A stretch of DNA of 64,000 nt, taken from Streptomyces sp. T12 (GTDB lineage: Bacteria; Actinomycetota; Actinomycetes; Streptomycetales; Streptomycetaceae). The position numbers and the translations under genes are program-made. The notes under the pieces are model-generated. The model saw only the letters and a program-made list of their open reading frames with translations, was not told the DNA's origin and did no database searches. Shown here piece after piece: positions 45,282 to 54,003 of this stretch (position 1 is the stretch's first letter; each line of letters opens with the position of its first letter). Where the stretch lies: positions 8,597,001-8,661,000 of the forward strand of contig NZ_CP117866.1 in the NCBI RefSeq assembly GCF_028736035.1. Reading direction: 5' to 3'.

Positions 45282-47732
45282 CCGGACGCGCGCACGTCCA
45301 CGGGCGCGCGTGCTCTCCTCGACGCGTCCTCCGACGCGGCGGCGGTGGTGTCCGGGCGCGGTGTCGTGCTCGGCTGGACCCGGGCCGCGGAGGAACTCCT
45401 CGGCCACCCGGCGGCAGAGATCGTCGGCGGCTCGGCCGCACGGCTGCTGGCGATGCCCGGTGATCCGGTGCGGGTGGCCGGTGTCGTGGAACGCTGCCGG
45501 GCCGGCATGGGATGGAGCGGCCTCATCCCCGTACGGCGGCGCGACGGCCGCCGTATCGACGTGGACCTGCGCGTCTCCGCGTCCTTCCGGATCGGCGCCG
45601 ACGAGTGCTTTCTGCTCTCGGCGCGGGAGCGGCGGCAGCAGTGGGAGGTGGGCCAGTCCGTCCTCGACGGGTTCCTGACCCGCTCGCCGGTCGGCATGGC
45701 CGTGATGGACACACAGCTGCGCTACGTCTGGCTGAACGACACCCTGGAGCGCTTCGGCGGAGTGCCCCGTGAGCAGCGGCTCGGCCGTCGGCTGAGCGAA
45801 CTGCTGCCCGGGCTGCAGGCGGAGGCCATCGAGGGGCTGATGCGCAAGGTCCTCGACACCGGCGTCCCGGTCACCGACTACGAGTACGTGGGCTGGAGCT
45901 GGGCCGATCCGCACCGCCGGCACGCCTACTCCACCTCCTTCTTCCCCCTCGTGGACGCCGCCGACTCGATCACCGGCGTCTGCTACATGGTCTCCGACGT
46001 CACCGAGCGGTGGACCGCCCGCCAGCTGTTGTCGCTGGTCAACGAGGCCGGGACGCGCATCGGTACGACCCTGGACGTGCTGCGGACGGCTCAGGAACTC
46101 GCCGACTTCGCCGTGCCCCGGTTCGCGGACTTCGTCGTCGTGGACCTGCTGGAGCCCGTGCTCAGCACCGAGGGGCACGGGGCGTGGCTCACCGACGCGG
46201 GACCGGCACCCGCCAAGCCGATCATGCGCCGGGCCGGAATGAACTCGGTGCGCGAGGGCTGCCCCGAGGCGGTGGCGCAGGTCGGGGACCGGGTCGACTT
46301 CGTGCCCCCGCCGCACGACGCGCATCTGCTCATCGACGGCGATCCGATCCTCATCCCGGCCCTCGACCCGTCCGACGAGCTGTGGGCCACCGAACAGCCC
46401 GAGCGGGCGGCCAGCATGCGCGAGTTCGGCCTGCACTCCCTCATCTCCGTGCCGATGCGGGCGCGCAACACCGCCCTGGGCCTCACCACGTTCATCCGCT
46501 CCCTCAATCCCGTCTCCTTCCAGCCCGACGACGTCCTGGTCGCCCGGGAGCTGGTGGCGCGAGCGGCGCTGTGCGTCGACAACGCCCGCCGCTACACCCG
46601 CGAACACACGGCGGCGGTCACCCTGCAGCGCAGTCTGCTGCCGCAGGCCCTGACGGGCGGTACGGCGCTGGAGGTGGCCTCCACCTATCTGCCGGCGGAC
46701 CCGTCGGGCGGAGTCGGCGGCGACTGGTTCGACGTGATCCAGCTGTCCGGCGCCCGGGTGGGCCTGGTCGTCGGCGACGTGGTCGGCCACGGCATCACCG
46801 CCGCGGCGACCATGGGCCGACTGCGCACCGCCGTACAGACCCTCGCCGACATGGAGATGCCGCCCGACGAACTGCTGGCCCACCTCGACGACCTCGTGCT
46901 GCGCCTGAGCGAGGAGCATCCCGACGGCGAGGCGGCCGAGGCGACCCGTCAGAGCAGGACCGCCTTCCTCGGCGCGACCTGTCTGTACGCCGTCTACGAC
47001 CCGGTCACCAGGCGCTGCACGATGGCCCGCGCCGGACATCCGCCCCCGGTCGTCGTCGCACCCGACGGGCAGGTCTCCTTCCCGGAGCCCCCGGCCGGGC
47101 CGCCGCTCGGGCTGGGCGGGATCGCGTTCGAGTCCTGCGAGATCGAGCTCGCCGAGAACAGCCTGTTCGGTCTCTACACCGACGGCCTCGTCGAGGCTGC
47201 CGACCACGACATGGAACGGGGCATGGTCCGGCTCGGCGACCTGCTGTCCCGGCACGACCTCGACCTCGACGCCCTGTGCTCGTCCGTGGTGCGCCGGCTC
47301 GTGCCCGTGCCGCAACCCGACGACATCGCCCTGCTCCTGACGCGCACCCACGCCCTGGGCGCCGAGCACGTCGTCTCCTGGGGCGTGCCCGTGGACCCGG
47401 CCGCCGTCGCCGACATCCGGGCCCGGGCGACCCGCCAGGTGGAGGCCTGGGGCTTCGGGGAACTGGCCATGACGACGGAGCTGGTCGTGAGCGAGCTGGT
47501 CACCAACGCGATCCGCTACGCCGAACCCCCCATCCGCCTACGACTGCTCCGGGACTCCCGCCTGACCTGCGAGGTCTCCGACGCGAGCAGCACCGCCCCG
47601 CGGCTGCGGCACGCCCGGAGCATGGACGAGGGCGGCCGCGGCCTGTTCCTGGTGGCCCAGCTCGCCCATCGCTGGGGCGCCCGCTATACGGCCGACGGAA
47701 AGATCATCTGGGCCGAACAGGAGATCCCGTGA
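45261..47732 (+). CDS. PAS-PAS-GAF-SpoIIE-HATPase regulator
   Basis: 823 residues from ATG 45261 (GAGGA just upstream). The order is PAS (LLDASSDAAAVVSGRGVVLGW), PAS (LTRSPVGMAVMDTQLRYVWLN), GAF (EAGTRIGTTLDVLRTAQELADFA), SpoIIE phosphatase (GGVGGDWFDVIQL, VGDVVGHGITAAATMG, LYTDGLVEAAD) and C-terminal GHKL ATPase (ELVVSELVTNAIRYAEP, DEGGRGLFLVAQLAHRWG). The phosphatase/GAF parts are close paralogues of the 892- and 688-residue proteins, suggesting local duplication. It should act in the cytoplasm on an anti-anti-sigma protein. Confidence 0.9.
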   Translation: MDAPRDDPDARTSTGARALLDASSDAAAVVSGRGVVLGWTRAAEELLGHPAAEIVGGSAARLLAMPGDPVRVAGVVERCRAGMGWSGLIPVRRRDGRRIDVDLRVSASFRIGADECFLLSARERRQQWEVGQSVLDGFLTRSPVGMAVMDTQLRYVWLNDTLERFGGVPREQRLGRRLSELLPGLQAEAIEGLMRKVLDTGVPVTDYEYVGWSWADPHRRHAYSTSFFPLVDAADSITGVCYMVSDVTERWTARQLLSLVNEAGTRIGTTLDVLRTAQELADFAVPRFADFVVVDLLEPVLSTEGHGAWLTDAGPAPAKPIMRRAGMNSVREGCPEAVAQVGDRVDFVPPPHDAHLLIDGDPILIPALDPSDELWATEQPERAASMREFGLHSLISVPMRARNTALGLTTFIRSLNPVSFQPDDVLVARELVARAALCVDNARRYTREHTAAVTLQRSLLPQALTGGTALEVASTYLPADPSGGVGGDWFDVIQLSGARVGLVVGDVVGHGITAAATMGRLRTAVQTLADMEMPPDELLAHLDDLVLRLSEEHPDGEAAEATRQSRTAFLGATCLYAVYDPVTRRCTMARAGHPPPVVVAPDGQVSFPEPPAGPPLGLGGIAFESCEIELAENSLFGLYTDGLVEAADHDMERGMVRLGDLLSRHDLDLDALCSSVVRRLVPVPQPDDIALLLTRTHALGAEHVVSWGVPVDPAAVADIRARATRQVEAWGFGELAMTTELVVSELVTNAIRYAEPPIRLRLLRDSRLTCEVSDASSTAPRLRHARSMDEGGRGLFLVAQLAHRWGARYTADGKIIWAEQEIP

Positions 47733-47744
47733 GCGCACCGGTCC

Positions 47745-49337
47745 TCAGTGGCGGGCCGCCGCGGGAGTCCTCCGTACGCCGGCCACGGCCACCACGGCGC
47801 CGACGACGCACAGCACACCGGCGACCAGCGCGGAGGTGTGCACGCCGTTCATGAAGGCCTGGTGGCTTCCCTCGACGACGGCGGACTCGAGCCGGCCGGG
47901 CATGTCACCGGAGACCGGAGCGACGCCCATGGCCACCGCGTCCTTCGCCTCGCTCAGGCCCTGCGCCGTCTGTGCGGGCACGCCGGCAGAGGTCAGTTCG
48001 CCGGTCAGGGTGGCGCCGACCCGGCTGCTGATGAGGGACACCAGCACGGAGGTGCCGAGCGCGCCGCCGATCTGCAGCGCGGTCGCCTGCAGGCCGCCCG
48101 CCACGCCGCCGTCCTTCACCGGAGCGTTGCCCACGATCGCGTCGGACGAGGAGGACATCACCATGCCGACACCCAGGCCGAGCGCGATGAACGGCGGCCA
48201 CATGGTGGCGTACGACGAGTCCGCGCTCCAGCTGAGCATCGTGAAGCAGGCGACGGCCTGGAGCGCCATGCCCAGCGGCATGGTGAGGCGCGGCCCGAAC
48301 CGGTCCGTGAGCGCCGCGCCCAGCGGGGACGCCACGACCGAGGCGAGGCTCAGCGGCAGGGTGCGCACCCCGGCCTCGACGGGACTGAAGCCGCGCACGT
48401 TCTGCAGGTACAGCATGACGAAGAAGATCACGCCGAGCAGCACGAAGAAGTTCAGCGCGGTGATGACCGTGCCGATGGCCAGCGCCGGGTTGCGGAACAG
48501 GCGCATGGGCAGCAGAGGAGCGGCGACCCGGGTCTCGTACCAGCCGAAGAGCAGCAGGATCGCCACGCCCGCCGCCATCGCGCCCAGCGTGCCGCCCGAA
48601 GTCCAGCCCCACGTCTCGCCCTTGACCACGCCGAACACGACGGCGAGCAGACCGACCGCCAGCAGGACGACGCCGACGATGTCGAACTTCTCGTCCGCGG
48701 CGGCGGTGTTCTTGCTCTGCGGCAGGACGACGGCGCTGAAGACGAGCGCGACGACGCCGATGGGGGCGTTGATGTAGAAGACGGACTCCCAGCTGACGTG
48801 CTGCACGAGCAGGCCGCCCACGATGGGGCCGAGGGCGGTGGAGACCGAGGAGACCATGGCCCAGATGCCGACCGCCATGCCGAACTTCCGCGGCGGGAAC
48901 ACCGCACGCAGCATGCCGAGCGTGTTGGGCATCAGCAGGGCACCGAAGAAGCCCTGGAGCGCGCGGAAGACGATGACGCCCGTGATGGACCCGGAAAGGC
49001 CGATGGCGACGGACGCGGCGGTGAACCCCGCGACGCCGACCAGGTAGAAGGTACGGCGCCCGAACCGGTCGCCGAGCTTGCCGCCGAGGATCAGGGCGGC
49101 GGCGAGGGCCAGCAGGTAGGAGTTGGTGACCCACTGGAGGTCGGCCGTGGAGGCGTTCAGGTCCCGGCCGATCTCGGGGTTGGCGATCGAGACGACCGAG
49201 CCGTCGAGGCCGACCATGAACAGGCCGAAGGCGACGGCGATCAGCGTCAGCCAGGGGTTGGCGCGCGGGCCGCGCGGCTGGTCGGCGGGCGGGGCGGAGG
49301 CGGGCAGGGTGGAGGAGCCGGTGGTCACGGAGGGCAT
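47745..49337 (-). CDS. EmrB/QacA-type (DHA2) MFS drug efflux transporter
   Basis: 530 residues with 14 predicted membrane helices. There is a DHA2 motif D1/C region: LFMVGLDGSVVSIANPEIGRDL near the N-terminus, GGKLGDRFGRRTFYL (motif A), LNTLG-type loops and GIGLPL-like GPIVGGLLVQHVSWESVFYINAPIG (motif C). It exports drugs or other toxic compounds using proton exchange. It lies 46 bp downstream of a marR gene on the same strand, so it is probably autoregulated by that repressor. Its end converges on the PAS-SpoIIE gene. Confidence 0.92.
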   Translation of the reverse strand: MPSVTTGSSTLPASAPPADQPRGPRANPWLTLIAVAFGLFMVGLDGSVVSIANPEIGRDLNASTADLQWVTNSYLLALAAALILGGKLGDRFGRRTFYLVGVAGFTAASVAIGLSGSITGVIVFRALQGFFGALLMPNTLGMLRAVFPPRKFGMAVGIWAMVSSVSTALGPIVGGLLVQHVSWESVFYINAPIGVVALVFSAVVLPQSKNTAAADEKFDIVGVVLLAVGLLAVVFGVVKGETWGWTSGGTLGAMAAGVAILLLFGWYETRVAAPLLPMRLFRNPALAIGTVITALNFFVLLGVIFFVMLYLQNVRGFSPVEAGVRTLPLSLASVVASPLGAALTDRFGPRLTMPLGMALQAVACFTMLSWSADSSYATMWPPFIALGLGVGMVMSSSSDAIVGNAPVKDGGVAGGLQATALQIGGALGTSVLVSLISSRVGATLTGELTSAGVPAQTAQGLSEAKDAVAMGVAPVSGDMPGRLESAVVEGSHQAFMNGVHTSALVAGVLCVVGAVVAVAGVRRTPAAARH

Positions 49338-49383
49338 GGGTGTGCCTGTCCTTCGTCAAGTCTTGGATACCGAGGTGCGCGGA

Positions 49384-49857
49384 TCAGCGCGCGGGGCGGT
49401 GAAGGCGCTCGGTGAGCGCGTTGAGCGCACTGAGCGCGGAACCGAGGGCGTCCAGTTCGCCGTCGGTCAGGGCGCGCAGCGCCCGCGCGAGATGGGCACT
49501 CATCAGGTCCGAGACCTCGGCGAGCCGCTGCCGTGAGGTCGCGGTGAGGTGCAGGTGCGCGACCCGCTTGTCGGCGGGGTCCGGTCGGCGTTCCAGCAGC
49601 CCCTGCTCGGTCATCTGCGTGACCAGCGTGCTGACGTTGTTGGGCTTCATCAGCAATGCCTCGGCCGCTTCCCGCACGGTGACCCCGTCATGGGCCTCGA
49701 CATGCCGCAGCAGCGCGAGCTGGGCCTCGGGGGGCTTGGGGTGCGGGAACTCCTGACCGACCTGCCGGTCGAGGGCCCGGTGCAGCGCGGGCAGGCACGC
49801 CACGAGGACCTCGGCCACGTGGTCGAGGTCCTGGGCGGACGCGCTGTGCTGGGGCAT
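49384..49857 (-). CDS. MarR family transcriptional regulator
   Basis: 157 residues. Helical dimerisation N- and C-termini flank a winged helix with LALLRHVEAHDGVTVREAAEALLMKPNNVSTLVTQMTEQGLLERRPDPADKRV in the recognition region. It should repress the adjacent efflux pump and itself and release DNA when a phenolic or drug ligand binds. A well-formed inverted repeat (49868-49887) covers the start region, and 13-nt tandem repeats extend upstream. Confidence 0.9.
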   Translation of the reverse strand: MPQHSASAQDLDHVAEVLVACLPALHRALDRQVGQEFPHPKPPEAQLALLRHVEAHDGVTVREAAEALLMKPNNVSTLVTQMTEQGLLERRPDPADKRVAHLHLTATSRQRLAEVSDLMSAHLARALRALTDGELDALGSALSALNALTERLHRPAR

Positions 49858-49867
49858 GCCACAACTT

Positions 49868-49887
49868 TAGGTATGCAGAGATACCTA
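49868..49887. promoter_or_regulatory. MarR-type operator candidate
   Basis: TAGGTATGCAGAGATACCTA is a perfect inverted repeat (TAGGTAT, 6-nt centre, ATACCTA) lying 10 bp upstream of the marR start codon. The size and arrangement fit binding of a MarR dimer. Confidence 0.75.
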
Positions 49888-49894
49888 TGTCAAA

Positions 49895-49940
49895 AGACCT
49901 ATGACCAAGACCTATGACCAAGACCTTTGGCAAAGACCCA
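49895..49940 (-). repeat. 13-nt direct repeats upstream of marR
   Basis: AGACCTATGACCA starts at 49895 and 49908, with diverged units at 49921 and 49934 (AGACCTTTGGCAA, AGACCC). The copies have an exact 13-nt period and fill the gap between marR and the CoA-transferase beta gene. Confidence 0.75.
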
Positions 49941-50591
49941 TCAGCAGGCCGAAGTGGCCGAGTCCAGCAGCAGCGGGGCACCCGTACGCGCCGCGACGTC
50001 GTCCACGGTGACTCCGGGGGCGGTCTCGACGAGGGCGAGGCCGTCGGGCGTGACGTCGAGGACGCCGAGGTCGGTGATGACGCGGTGCACGCAGCGTTCG
50101 CCGGTGAGCGGCAGGGTGCACTCCGCGACCAGCTTGGGGGAGCCGTCCTTGGCGGTGTGCTCCATCAGCACGACGACGCGACGGGCGCCGTGGACCAGGT
50201 CCATCGCCCCGCCCATGCCTTTGACCATCTTCCCGGGGATCATCCAGTTGGCCAGGTCACCGCGTGCCGACACCTGCATGGCCCCGAGCACGGCGGTGTC
50301 GATGTGCCCGCCGCGGATCATGCCGAAGGACAGGGCCGAGTCGAAGAAGGAGGCGCCCGGCAGGACGGTGACGGTCTCCTTGCCGGCGTTGATGAGGTCC
50401 GGGTCGACCTGGCGGGCGGTCGGGTAGGGGCCGGTGCCGAGGATGCCGTTCTCGGAGTGCAGGACGACATGGACGCCGGGTGGCAGGTGGTCCGGGATGA
50501 GGGTGGGCAGGCCGATGCCGAGGTTCACGTAGGAGCCGTCGGTGAGTTCGGCGGCCGCGCGGGCGGCCATCTGGTCGCGGGTCCAGGTCAT
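49941..50591 (-). CDS. scoB: 3-oxoacid CoA-transferase, subunit B
   Basis: 216 residues from ATG 50591. Family I CoA-transferase beta subunit: [12 protein letters not shown] carries the catalytic glutamate of the SENG motif, and [23 protein letters not shown] and [15 protein letters not shown] are conserved. It transfers CoA from succinyl-CoA to a 3-oxoacid such as 3-oxoadipate or acetoacetate, forming the complex with the alpha subunit. Its start codon overlaps the alpha stop by one base. It is the last gene of the catabolic operon and should activate the ring-cleavage product. Confidence 0.9.
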   Translation of the reverse strand: MTWTRDQMAARAAAELTDGSYVNLGIGLPTLIPDHLPPGVHVVLHSENGILGTGPYPTARQVDPDLINAGKETVTVLPGASFFDSALSFGMIRGGHIDTAVLGAMQVSARGDLANWMIPGKMVKGMGGAMDLVHGARRVVVLMEHTAKDGSPKLVAECTLPLTGERCVHRVITDLGVLDVTPDGLALVETAPGVTVDDVAARTGAPLLLDSATSAC

Positions 50592-51346
50592 CAGGAACGT
50601 ACCGATACTTTCTCGATGTGCTTGTCGGCTGCCTCTTCGCGCGTCAGCCGCACCACCCGCTGGACGAAGATTCCGGGCAGATGAACCTCGTCGGGGCCGA
50701 GTTCGCCCGGCTCCACCAGCTCCTCCACCTCGGCGACGGTGACCCGCCCGGCCATCGCCGCGAGGGGGTTGAAGTTGGCCGACGCCTTGCGGAAGACCAG
50801 GTTGCCGTGGCGGTCGCCGCGCCAGGCCCGTACGAGCGCGAAGTCCGCGGTGATGGCGTGCTCCAGGACGTGCGGGCGGCCGTCGAAGGCGCGGATCTCC
50901 TTGGCCGGGGACGCCACCGCCACCGAGCCGTCGGACGCGTACCGCCACGGCAGCCCCCCGTTCGCGACCTGGGTGCCGACCCCGGCCGGCGTGAAGAACG
51001 CCGGGATGCCCGCGCCGCCCGCGCGCAGCCGCTCGGCCAGCGTGCCCTGCGGCACGAGCTCCACCTCCAGTTCCCCGGACAGGTACTGGCGGGCGAACTC
51101 CTTGTTCTCGCCCACATAGGAGCCGGTGACCCGGGCGATCCGGCCCGCCGCGAGCAGCACGCCCAGACCCCGACCGTCCACGCCGCAGTTGTTCGACACG
51201 ACCCTCAGGCCGCTCGCGCCCTGTGCGTGCAACGCCTCGACGAGGACCGCCGGGATGCCGCTGAGGCCGAAGCCGCCGACGGCCAGCGACGCGCCGTCCG
51301 GGATGTCGGCGACCGCCTCGGCGGCGCTCTCACAGACCTTGTTCAC
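50591..51346 (-). CDS. scoA: 3-oxoacid CoA-transferase, subunit A
   Basis: 251 residues. The alpha subunit has the glycine-rich CoA-binding region [21 protein letters not shown], then [70 protein letters not shown] and [31 protein letters not shown]. All landmarks of this family are intact. TGATG couples it to the beta subunit, and it is 25 bp after the SDR gene on the same transcript. Confidence 0.92.
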   Translation of the reverse strand: MNKVCESAAEAVADIPDGASLAVGGFGLSGIPAVLVEALHAQGASGLRVVSNNCGVDGRGLGVLLAAGRIARVTGSYVGENKEFARQYLSGELEVELVPQGTLAERLRAGGAGIPAFFTPAGVGTQVANGGLPWRYASDGSVAVASPAKEIRAFDGRPHVLEHAITADFALVRAWRGDRHGNLVFRKASANFNPLAAMAGRVTVAEVEELVEPGELGPDEVHLPGIFVQRVVRLTREEAADKHIEKVSVRS

Positions 51347-51371
51347 ACAGGTGCCTTTCTGGGGTGACGGC

Positions 51372-52115
51372 TCACGAACGCAGCGCGTCCGAGAGGGACT
51401 TGACGCCGCCGTGTGCGGTGAGACCTCCGTCTACGGGGATCTCGGCGCCGGTGATGAAGGACGCCTCGGCGCAGAGCAGGAACACCACGAGCGGGGTGAT
51501 CTCGTCCACGGTGCCGGTGCGGCCGAGCGGCGTCTCGCGGATGTTCGCCTCGCGGAAGGCGGGGGCCGCGGAGGCGGTCATCTCGGTCTCGATGTAGCCG
51601 GGGTGGATGGTGTTGACGCGGATGCCGCGCGGGCCGAGTTCGGTCGCCGCCGCCTTCGACAGGCCCCGCAGCGCCCACTTGCTGGCCGTGTAGGCGATCG
51701 GGTAGTGGCCGGTGAGTGCGGCCGTCGAGCCGACGTTGACGATGGACGAGCCCGGCGCCATCAACGGGGCGAGGTGCTGGATGCCGAGCAGCGGCCCGGT
51801 GACGTTGACGGCGTGGACACGGTCGAAGTCCTCCGGGCGTACGTCGCCGAGGCGGGCGCGCCAGGTGATGCCCGCGTTGTTGACCAGGCCGTGGACACCG
51901 CCGTACGACTCCCGTAGCTCGGCGGCGAGTTCGGACCACTCCTTGTCGCTGGTGACGTCGAGGCGGCGACAGCCGGGTGCGTCCGTCACGTCGGTGGCGA
52001 TCACCCGGGCGCCCTCGCGGGTCAGTGCCTCGGCCTCGGCGGCGCCCTGGCCGCGTGCCGCGCCCGTGACCACGACGACCTTGCCGAGGAGCCTTTTGGG
52101 ACGCAGGTCGCTCAC
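51372..52115 (-). CDS. Short-chain dehydrogenase/reductase
   Basis: 247 residues of the classical SDR family. NAD(P)-binding TGAARGQG near the N-terminus, NNAGI at about residue 82, the catalytic Ser in IVNVGSTAALTG, and Tyr/Lys in YTASK are all present, followed by PLGRTGTVDEI, common in the branch acting on small ring or hydroxy acids. In the operon it could oxidise or reduce a ring-cleavage intermediate. Its start overlaps the end of the FAH-fold gene by four bases. Confidence 0.9.
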   Translation of the reverse strand: MSDLRPKRLLGKVVVVTGAARGQGAAEAEALTREGARVIATDVTDAPGCRRLDVTSDKEWSELAAELRESYGGVHGLVNNAGITWRARLGDVRPEDFDRVHAVNVTGPLLGIQHLAPLMAPGSSIVNVGSTAALTGHYPIAYTASKWALRGLSKAAATELGPRGIRVNTIHPGYIETEMTASAAPAFREANIRETPLGRTGTVDEITPLVVFLLCAEASFITGAEIPVDGGLTAHGGVKSLSDALRS

Positions 52116-53038
52116 GGCCGCTCCCGGGGCCGACGTCGAGCGACCGGCACCGGCACCGGATCAGGGCCCGCCACCACGGTGTTGGACACGGAGCCGATGC
52201 CCTCGACGGTGAGCGTGACGGTGTCGCCGGGCTTCAGCGGCGCCGGGTCCCGCCGGCCGCGCACGCCCCACAGCTCGGCGAGGCAGCCGCCGTTGCCGCA
52301 GGTCCCGGAGCCGAGCACGTCTCCGGGACGTACCCACGTGCCGCGCGAGGCGTAGGCGACCATCTCCTCGAAGGTCCAGCTCATGTTGGACAGCAGGTCC
52401 TTGCCGACCACCTCGCCGTTGATCTCGGCGGTCAGCGCCAGCCGCAGGAAACCGTCGGTGTCCCGGTAGGGCTCCAGCTCGTCGGCGGTGACGAGGTAGG
52501 GGCCGAGGGTGGTGGCGGTGTCCTTGCCCTTGCAGGGGCCCAGGCCCACCTTCATCTCCGCCGACTGCAGGTCGCGGGCGGACCAGTCGTTGAAGATCGT
52601 GTAGCCGACGATGTGGTCGCGGGCCTGCTCCGGGGTGAGGTCGCGGCCTTCTCGGCCGATCACGGCGGCGACCTCCAGCTCGAAGTCGAGCACGGCCGAC
52701 CCCGGCGGCATCGGGATGTCGTCGTGCGGGCCGTACACCGCGTAGGGGTTGGTGAAGTAGAAGGTCGGGGCGGCGTACCACCGCTCCGGCACCCCGGCGG
52801 CCCCGTCCACGGAGCGCCGGACGCCTTCGACGTGCTCCTCGAAGGTGACGAAGTCCCGGACGGTCGGCGGCTCCAGCGGCGGCAGCAGGCGTACGTCGGA
52901 CAGCGGGACGGCGTCCCCTACAGGGCGGGTGCCGGCGGCGTTCAGGGGGGAGGTGCCGTCCGGCAGAGCCCGGACGGCGGTGCCCTCCACGACTCCGCAC
53001 CGACGGCGTCCCTCGTACAGGTAAGTGGCGATGCGCAA
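52112..53038 (-). CDS. Fumarylacetoacetate hydrolase family protein (second copy)
   Basis: 308 residues. An N-terminal 70-residue cap precedes the FAH fold. FELEVAAVIGREG carries the metal-binding Glu residues; DWSARDLQSAEMKVGLGPCKGKDTATTLGPYLV and NMSWTFEEMVAYASRGTWVRPGDVLGSGTCGNGG follow. The family hydrolyses or decarboxylates 2-oxo acids from aromatic cleavage (fumarylpyruvate, 2-hydroxymuconate and similar). It lies 13 bp after the dioxygenase gene and overlaps the SDR by four bases. Confidence 0.9.
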   Translation of the reverse strand: MRIATYLYEGRRRCGVVEGTAVRALPDGTSPLNAAGTRPVGDAVPLSDVRLLPPLEPPTVRDFVTFEEHVEGVRRSVDGAAGVPERWYAAPTFYFTNPYAVYGPHDDIPMPPGSAVLDFELEVAAVIGREGRDLTPEQARDHIVGYTIFNDWSARDLQSAEMKVGLGPCKGKDTATTLGPYLVTADELEPYRDTDGFLRLALTAEINGEVVGKDLLSNMSWTFEEMVAYASRGTWVRPGDVLGSGTCGNGGCLAELWGVRGRRDPAPLKPGDTVTLTVEGIGSVSNTVVAGPDPVPVPVARRRPRERP

Positions 53039-53051
53039 TGGTCGGCGCCCC

Positions 53052-53990
53052 TTACACCGGCGGGGCGACGAAGACGCCGCGGTCGACGTCGTTGAACGAC
53101 TCCTTGGTGACCAGTTCGTTCATGGGGTTGGCGGTGCCCCACTGGTCGGTGACCTCGGGCTTGGAGAAGTCGTAGACGTGGGGGTGCCAGGTGTCCTCGT
53201 CGAGGAGTTCCAGCTCGGTGGTGTACTCGACGGTGTTGCCGTGCGGGTCGAGGAAGTAGGTGAAGGTGTTGTCGCCCGCCATGTGCCGGCCCGGCCCCCA
53301 GATCTTCTTGGCGCCGGCGCGCATCACCCGGCCGGAGCCGCGCATGTACTCGTCGATGCCGCGCATCTCGAAGGAGATGTGGTGCAAGGAGGTGTGCGGG
53401 CCCTTGGCGATGGCCATCGAGTGGTGCTGGTTGCTGATCCGCATGAAGTGCATGACGTCGCCGATGTGCGGATGGCCGAGCGTGTCGGAGAGGCGGAAGC
53501 CGAGGTGGGTCTCGTACCACTCGCGGGTCTTGTCCAGGTCCGGCGAGTTGAGGACGACGTGCGACAGCTTGACCGGGATCGACTCCTTCTCCTCGATCTT
53601 GCGGTGCCGGCGCACCTCGACGTCCGCGGAGACCTCGATGGTGCGGCCGTCGACGTCGAAGAAGCGGAAGCCGTACCCGCCTCCGGGGGTGTCGACCTTC
53701 CCCGGCTGGGAGATCAACTGCACGCCCTGGGAGAGGAGTTGCTCGGCGAGGGTGTCCACGTCCGCCGCGCTCCCGGCGCCGTAGGAGACCAGGTCGAGGC
53801 GCTTCTCGTCGGCCTTGCGCAGCCGGACGACGTACTGCTCGGGGCTGCCCTCGGCGGCCAGGAAGGAGATGCCGGAGTCCTCGGCGACCTTGGTCAGGCC
53901 CCAGACGCCGGCGTAGAAGTCGAGCTGCTTGTCGTAGTCGGGTACGGCGAGGTCGACGTGGCGCAGGTGGGTGAGCAGGCGGTTGCTCAT
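53052..53990 (-). CDS. Extradiol ring-cleavage dioxygenase (VOC family)
   Basis: 312 residues in two vicinal-oxygen-chelate domains. In the C-terminal domain, His144 (LSHVVLNSPD), His203 or His204 (TSLHHISFEM) and Glu255 (NTVEYTTEL) are the iron ligands of type I extradiol dioxygenases, as in catechol 2,3-dioxygenase. It should open a 1,2-dihydroxy aromatic ring next to a hydroxyl. It is between the amidohydrolase and the second FAH-fold gene, each gap 13 bp. The exact ring substrate is unknown. Confidence 0.9.
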   Translation of the reverse strand: MSNRLLTHLRHVDLAVPDYDKQLDFYAGVWGLTKVAEDSGISFLAAEGSPEQYVVRLRKADEKRLDLVSYGAGSAADVDTLAEQLLSQGVQLISQPGKVDTPGGGYGFRFFDVDGRTIEVSADVEVRRHRKIEEKESIPVKLSHVVLNSPDLDKTREWYETHLGFRLSDTLGHPHIGDVMHFMRISNQHHSMAIAKGPHTSLHHISFEMRGIDEYMRGSGRVMRAGAKKIWGPGRHMAGDNTFTYFLDPHGNTVEYTTELELLDEDTWHPHVYDFSKPEVTDQWGTANPMNELVTKESFNDVDRGVFVAPPV

Positions 53991-54003
53991 GGGGGGTTCC
54001 TTT

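Noticed and set aside
42960..47369. 1469-codon version of the PAS-PAS-GAF-SpoIIE gene
   Set aside because: The part beyond 45026 is antisense to the 823-residue protein; ATG 45026 has a good ribosome site and begins the PAS domain.
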